Assembly (NCBI GenBank): GCA_030149405.1
Contig: JASBRM010000147.1
Span: 1-8,250, forward strand
Direction: 5' to 3'
From: Neptuniibacter sp.
GTDB lineage: Bacteria > Pseudomonadota > Gammaproteobacteria > Pseudomonadales > Balneatricaceae
Length of the DNA: 8,250 bases
Shown here one piece after another: positions 6,563 to 8,250 of the stretch. The position numbers and the translations under genes are program-made. The notes below the pieces were generated by a model. It was not told the DNA's origin. It was given only the letters and a program-made list of their open reading frames with translations, and made no database searches. The stretch's first letter is position 1. Each line of letters begins with the position of its first letter.

Positions 6563-8250
6563 TAATATACAGCCCGTTAACTTGATTAAATTCGTTCACT
6601 TCGTCGAGCAAATCAAATCCACCAACAAAAGCCTCACCTTCAGCACCAGTAAACACCCCATCAAGGTTGCCGTACACAGACTCACTGATCACGGTACCTA
6701 ACTGGCTCAGCTGACCGTTGGTGATATCCATCTGCACATCACCCTGCGCGATTGTCCCTTCAAAACCAACAGACCAAACCTCGCTACCGCCAACTTGTAC
6801 TTGCAAGCCGCCGTTGCTGATTGTGCCGTTGTTGAAATCTACATCCATGCTGGCTGCCAAATCCGTTACTGCGCCGGCGGAGCCGCTGCCGATAAAGGAC
6901 GATTGTGGGCCTGTGACATAGCTTGCGGTGCCTTGCAGGTTGGCTACAGGTGTTGGGTTGACTGTTGCCAGGTAGTCGTCGGTGGACAGGGTTGCTGTGC
7001 CATCGGTATTGTTTTCTACGATCACCCAGTTTTCATCAATCGGGTTGTTCCACGCGCCCCAATCTACGCCATACTCGTCGACTGCGGCTGGTGTTGATTC
7101 CAACGAGGAAACTGAACCTTCTGCGCCGGTGAAGAGCACAGCGCCGTTTACGAAGCTAACTGGTGAGCTCTCTGCATTGCCAAAGGCTTCGAGCGCGGTG
7201 GCGCCTTCGCCGCTTGTGGAGCTGAAGCTGAGCACGAAGCCTTGTGCCTGATCGCCCATGATGAAGCCGACTGTTTTGGCACGGATAGCGATGGTCTTTT
7301 CACCGAGAACTGCAGAAGTGAATGAGGTTGTTTGACCACCCTTGCCGAGCAAGTCGCCATTGAAGAAGAGCGTCCAGTAATTGGTGCCGAAGCTGGAGGT
7401 CGTGCAGGTTTCTGCACCAACACAGATCTCGAGACGGCCGTTGGAGACGTTGCCAGTATCCAGATCAACTGACATCGTGCCTTTGACTTCCCCGATCTCG
7501 TTGTTATCAAAACCCTCGGCGCGAATCAGATGATGTGAAATGGTTGAGAAGCTCTTCACGCCGGTGAAGGTGTTGGCTGGTGTTTCTTTCAGAGAGATAC
7601 CGAACACCAATCCTGTCACGCTTTCATTGAGATGGTCGCCAACGCCGGAAAGATATTCGCGGATCTCCAAAGGCTCGGAACCTGCTGGAGCATGCCAGAG
7701 ACCCCAGTGCAAATCGAAGCCTCCGACATTCGTAACGAGTTCCTCTGGCTGATGCCCGCTGAGCTGTATATACGAATAGTCCTGGTCGTTTGTCACCGGG
7801 AAGGTAATAGAGCCTTCCAGCGACAGGAATATTTGTGAACCGCCAGAAAAGTCAGAAGTAGAACCCACTTTCTGATTAAGATCGCCGCCCCAAATAATGC
7901 CTGTGCGATTCACTTCCGCGAGTTGGGTATTGGTGAGTTCACCATCAAGCTCATCAGAGAGCGTGAACAGCAAAGCAGAATCGATAACCTCACGAACGCC
8001 AGTGCTGCCGCTCAGCTTGCTGCCGTTTTCCAGCCAGCGGAAACCGGCCAAAAAGCCAACTTCGCTATTGCTGTTGTTGCCGACAAACAAGCCCTGCACA
8101 TAGCCTTCAAAGCTGGTGTTCAGTTTGTTGGCTCGGCCAAAGATCTTGCCGTCAAAACTGGTGCCATCGATTTGCTGGCCATTGCCAGTGATGGCAATAG
8201 AAGCGATTTTCTCACTGGTCCAGATCTGGGTCGCGGTATCGCAATCGGTA
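6552..8250 (-). CDS. C-terminal part of a large extracellular-type beta-repeat protein, cut by right edge
   Basis: The minus-strand frame is open from the right edge to TAG 6554-6552 (565 codons). The GTG at 8099-8097 is internal, since 50 more codons continue upstream without a stop. The sequence is rich in Gly, Ser, Thr, Asn, Asp and aromatic residues in alternating beta-strand patterns, low in Lys, with few Cys (one pair in ICVGAETC near 7411-7428). Recurring elements are a W-G-x-W motif, a V-D-[FL]-x-[NT]-G-x-[IV]-S-N-G-x-L strand pair, and G-x-F-x-G...G-F barrel-like strands. These resemble C-terminal regions of very large secreted or surface proteins of marine gammaproteobacteria, some of which carry FecR domains, and TbpB-like beta-barrel lobes. 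I infer export or surface exposure but see no signal peptide because the N-terminus is outside. The last codons read NGLYIIER with no membrane anchor or LPXTG. It is GC-richer than the genes to its left. Function unknown; an adhesin or exoprotein is possible. Confidence 0.75.
   Translation of the reverse strand, partial: TDCDTATQIWTSEKIASIAITGNGQQIDGTSFDGKIFGRANKLNTSFEGYVQGLFVGNNSNSEVGFLAGFRWLENGSKLSGSTGVREVIDSALLFTLSDELDGELTNTQLAEVNRTGIIWGGDLNQKVGSTSDFSGGSQIFLSLEGSITFPVTNDQDYSYIQLSGHQPEELVTNVGGFDLHWGLWHAPAGSEPLEIREYLSGVGDHLNESVTGLVFGISLKETPANTFTGVKSFSTISHHLIRAEGFDNNEIGEVKGTMSVDLDTGNVSNGRLEICVGAETCTTSSFGTNYWTLFFNGDLLGKGGQTTSFTSAVLGEKTIAIRAKTVGFIMGDQAQGFVLSFSSTSGEGATALEAFGNAESSPVSFVNGAVLFTGAEGSVSSLESTPAAVDEYGVDWGAWNNPIDENWVIVENNTDGTATLSTDDYLATVNPTPVANLQGTASYVTGPQSSFIGSGSAGAVTDLAASMDVDFNNGTISNGGLQVQVGGSEVWSVGFEGTIAQGDVQMDITNGQLSQLGTVISESVYGNLDGVFTGAEGEAFVGGFDLLDEVNEFNQVNGLYIIER
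6603..7070 (-). repeat. Repeat module 2 of the large beta-repeat protein (C-terminal copy)
   Basis: It starts at GVDWGAWNNP (from 7070), passes through LQGTASYVTG and SMDVDFNNGTISNGGLQVQV (~6849-6790), then WSVGFEGTIAQG, and ends with GVFTGAEGEAFVGGFDLLDE (~6662-6603). It is about 156 residues long and diverged from module 1 at DNA level, so the duplication is old or the units came from a family-wide repeat. Confidence 0.6.
7218..7721 (-). repeat. Repeat module 1 of the large beta-repeat protein
   Basis: The module starts at GFDLHWGLW (7721-7695), passes through VTGLVFGISL and TMSVDLDTGNVSNGRLEI (~7476-7425), and ends with VGFIMGDQAQGFVLSFSS (~7271-7218). The same landmarks in the same order and similar spacing recur in module 2. 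It is about 168 residues long and contains the Cys pair that module 2 lacks. Confidence 0.6.

Noticed and set aside
7148..7510. 120-codon minus-strand frame within the repeat gene
   Set aside because: It is an alternative frame of the GC-richer repeat gene; its Arg/Ser/Pro-rich product looks like out-of-frame translation, while the main frame keeps the repeat motifs throughout.
8097..8099. GTG as the start of the large minus-strand gene
   Set aside because: The frame stays open for 50 more codons to the window edge, with similar composition and the GYVQGLFVG strand spanning this codon, so it is an internal Val.
1..8250. CRISPR arrays, tRNA or rRNA genes, riboswitches
   Set aside because: No regularly spaced direct repeats, cloverleaf-like sequence or conserved rRNA stretch was seen on reading the window.

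Overview
The window is about 8.25 kb of bacterial DNA and reads as an accessory locus from a Gram-negative, probably a marine-type gammaproteobacterium. That placement is inference from gene families: TPR-sulfotransferases, a very large beta-rich repeat protein and an IS3-family relic. No rRNA, tRNA or taxonomic marker gene is present. Two 60-base lines counted by hand show the sulfotransferase region is AT-rich (24/60 G+C at 3481-3540), while the large repeat gene on the right is GC-richer (35/60 at 7141-7200).

Layout, left to right. (1) Positions 1-1294, minus strand: the N-terminal 431 codons of a TPR protein that enters an O-GlcNAc-transferase/SPINDLY-type (GT41) glycosyltransferase domain just as the window ends. 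(2) 1295-2288: no intact gene. 1295-1444 holds nothing recognisable. About 1445-2236 is a decayed, internally deleted IS3-family insertion sequence in which remnants of both orfA and orfB can be read. (3) 2289-4118, plus: a TPR-sulfotransferase fusion with both PAPS-binding motifs. (4) 4119-4230: a short spacer with a good ribosome binding site and a doubtful 22-codon hydrophobic ORF. (5) 4231-5769, plus: a class I SAM methyltransferase carrying the 'methyltransferase regulatory' domain, resembling the architecture of rickettsial outer-membrane-protein lysine methyltransferases. (6) 5790-6503, minus: a RimJ/RimL-type GNAT acetyltransferase, tail to tail with the methyltransferase. (7) 6552-8250, minus: the C-terminal 565 codons of a much larger extracellular-looking beta-repeat protein that runs off the right edge, with two tandem copies of a module of roughly 155-170 residues.

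How they may work together (inference). Four different group-transfer enzymes (glycosyl-, sulfo-, methyl- and acetyltransferase) lie beside one giant surface-type repeat protein, and two of the four have TPR substrate-docking arrays. A plausible reading is a locus that decorates a secreted or surface protein, or a glycan on it, before or during export. Nothing in the window proves the substrate. The sulfotransferase and methyltransferase probably form one plus-strand unit. The acetyltransferase lies 48 bp downstream of the repeat protein on the minus strand and may be co-transcribed with it. The glycosyltransferase is divergent from the sulfotransferase, with the dead insertion sequence between them.
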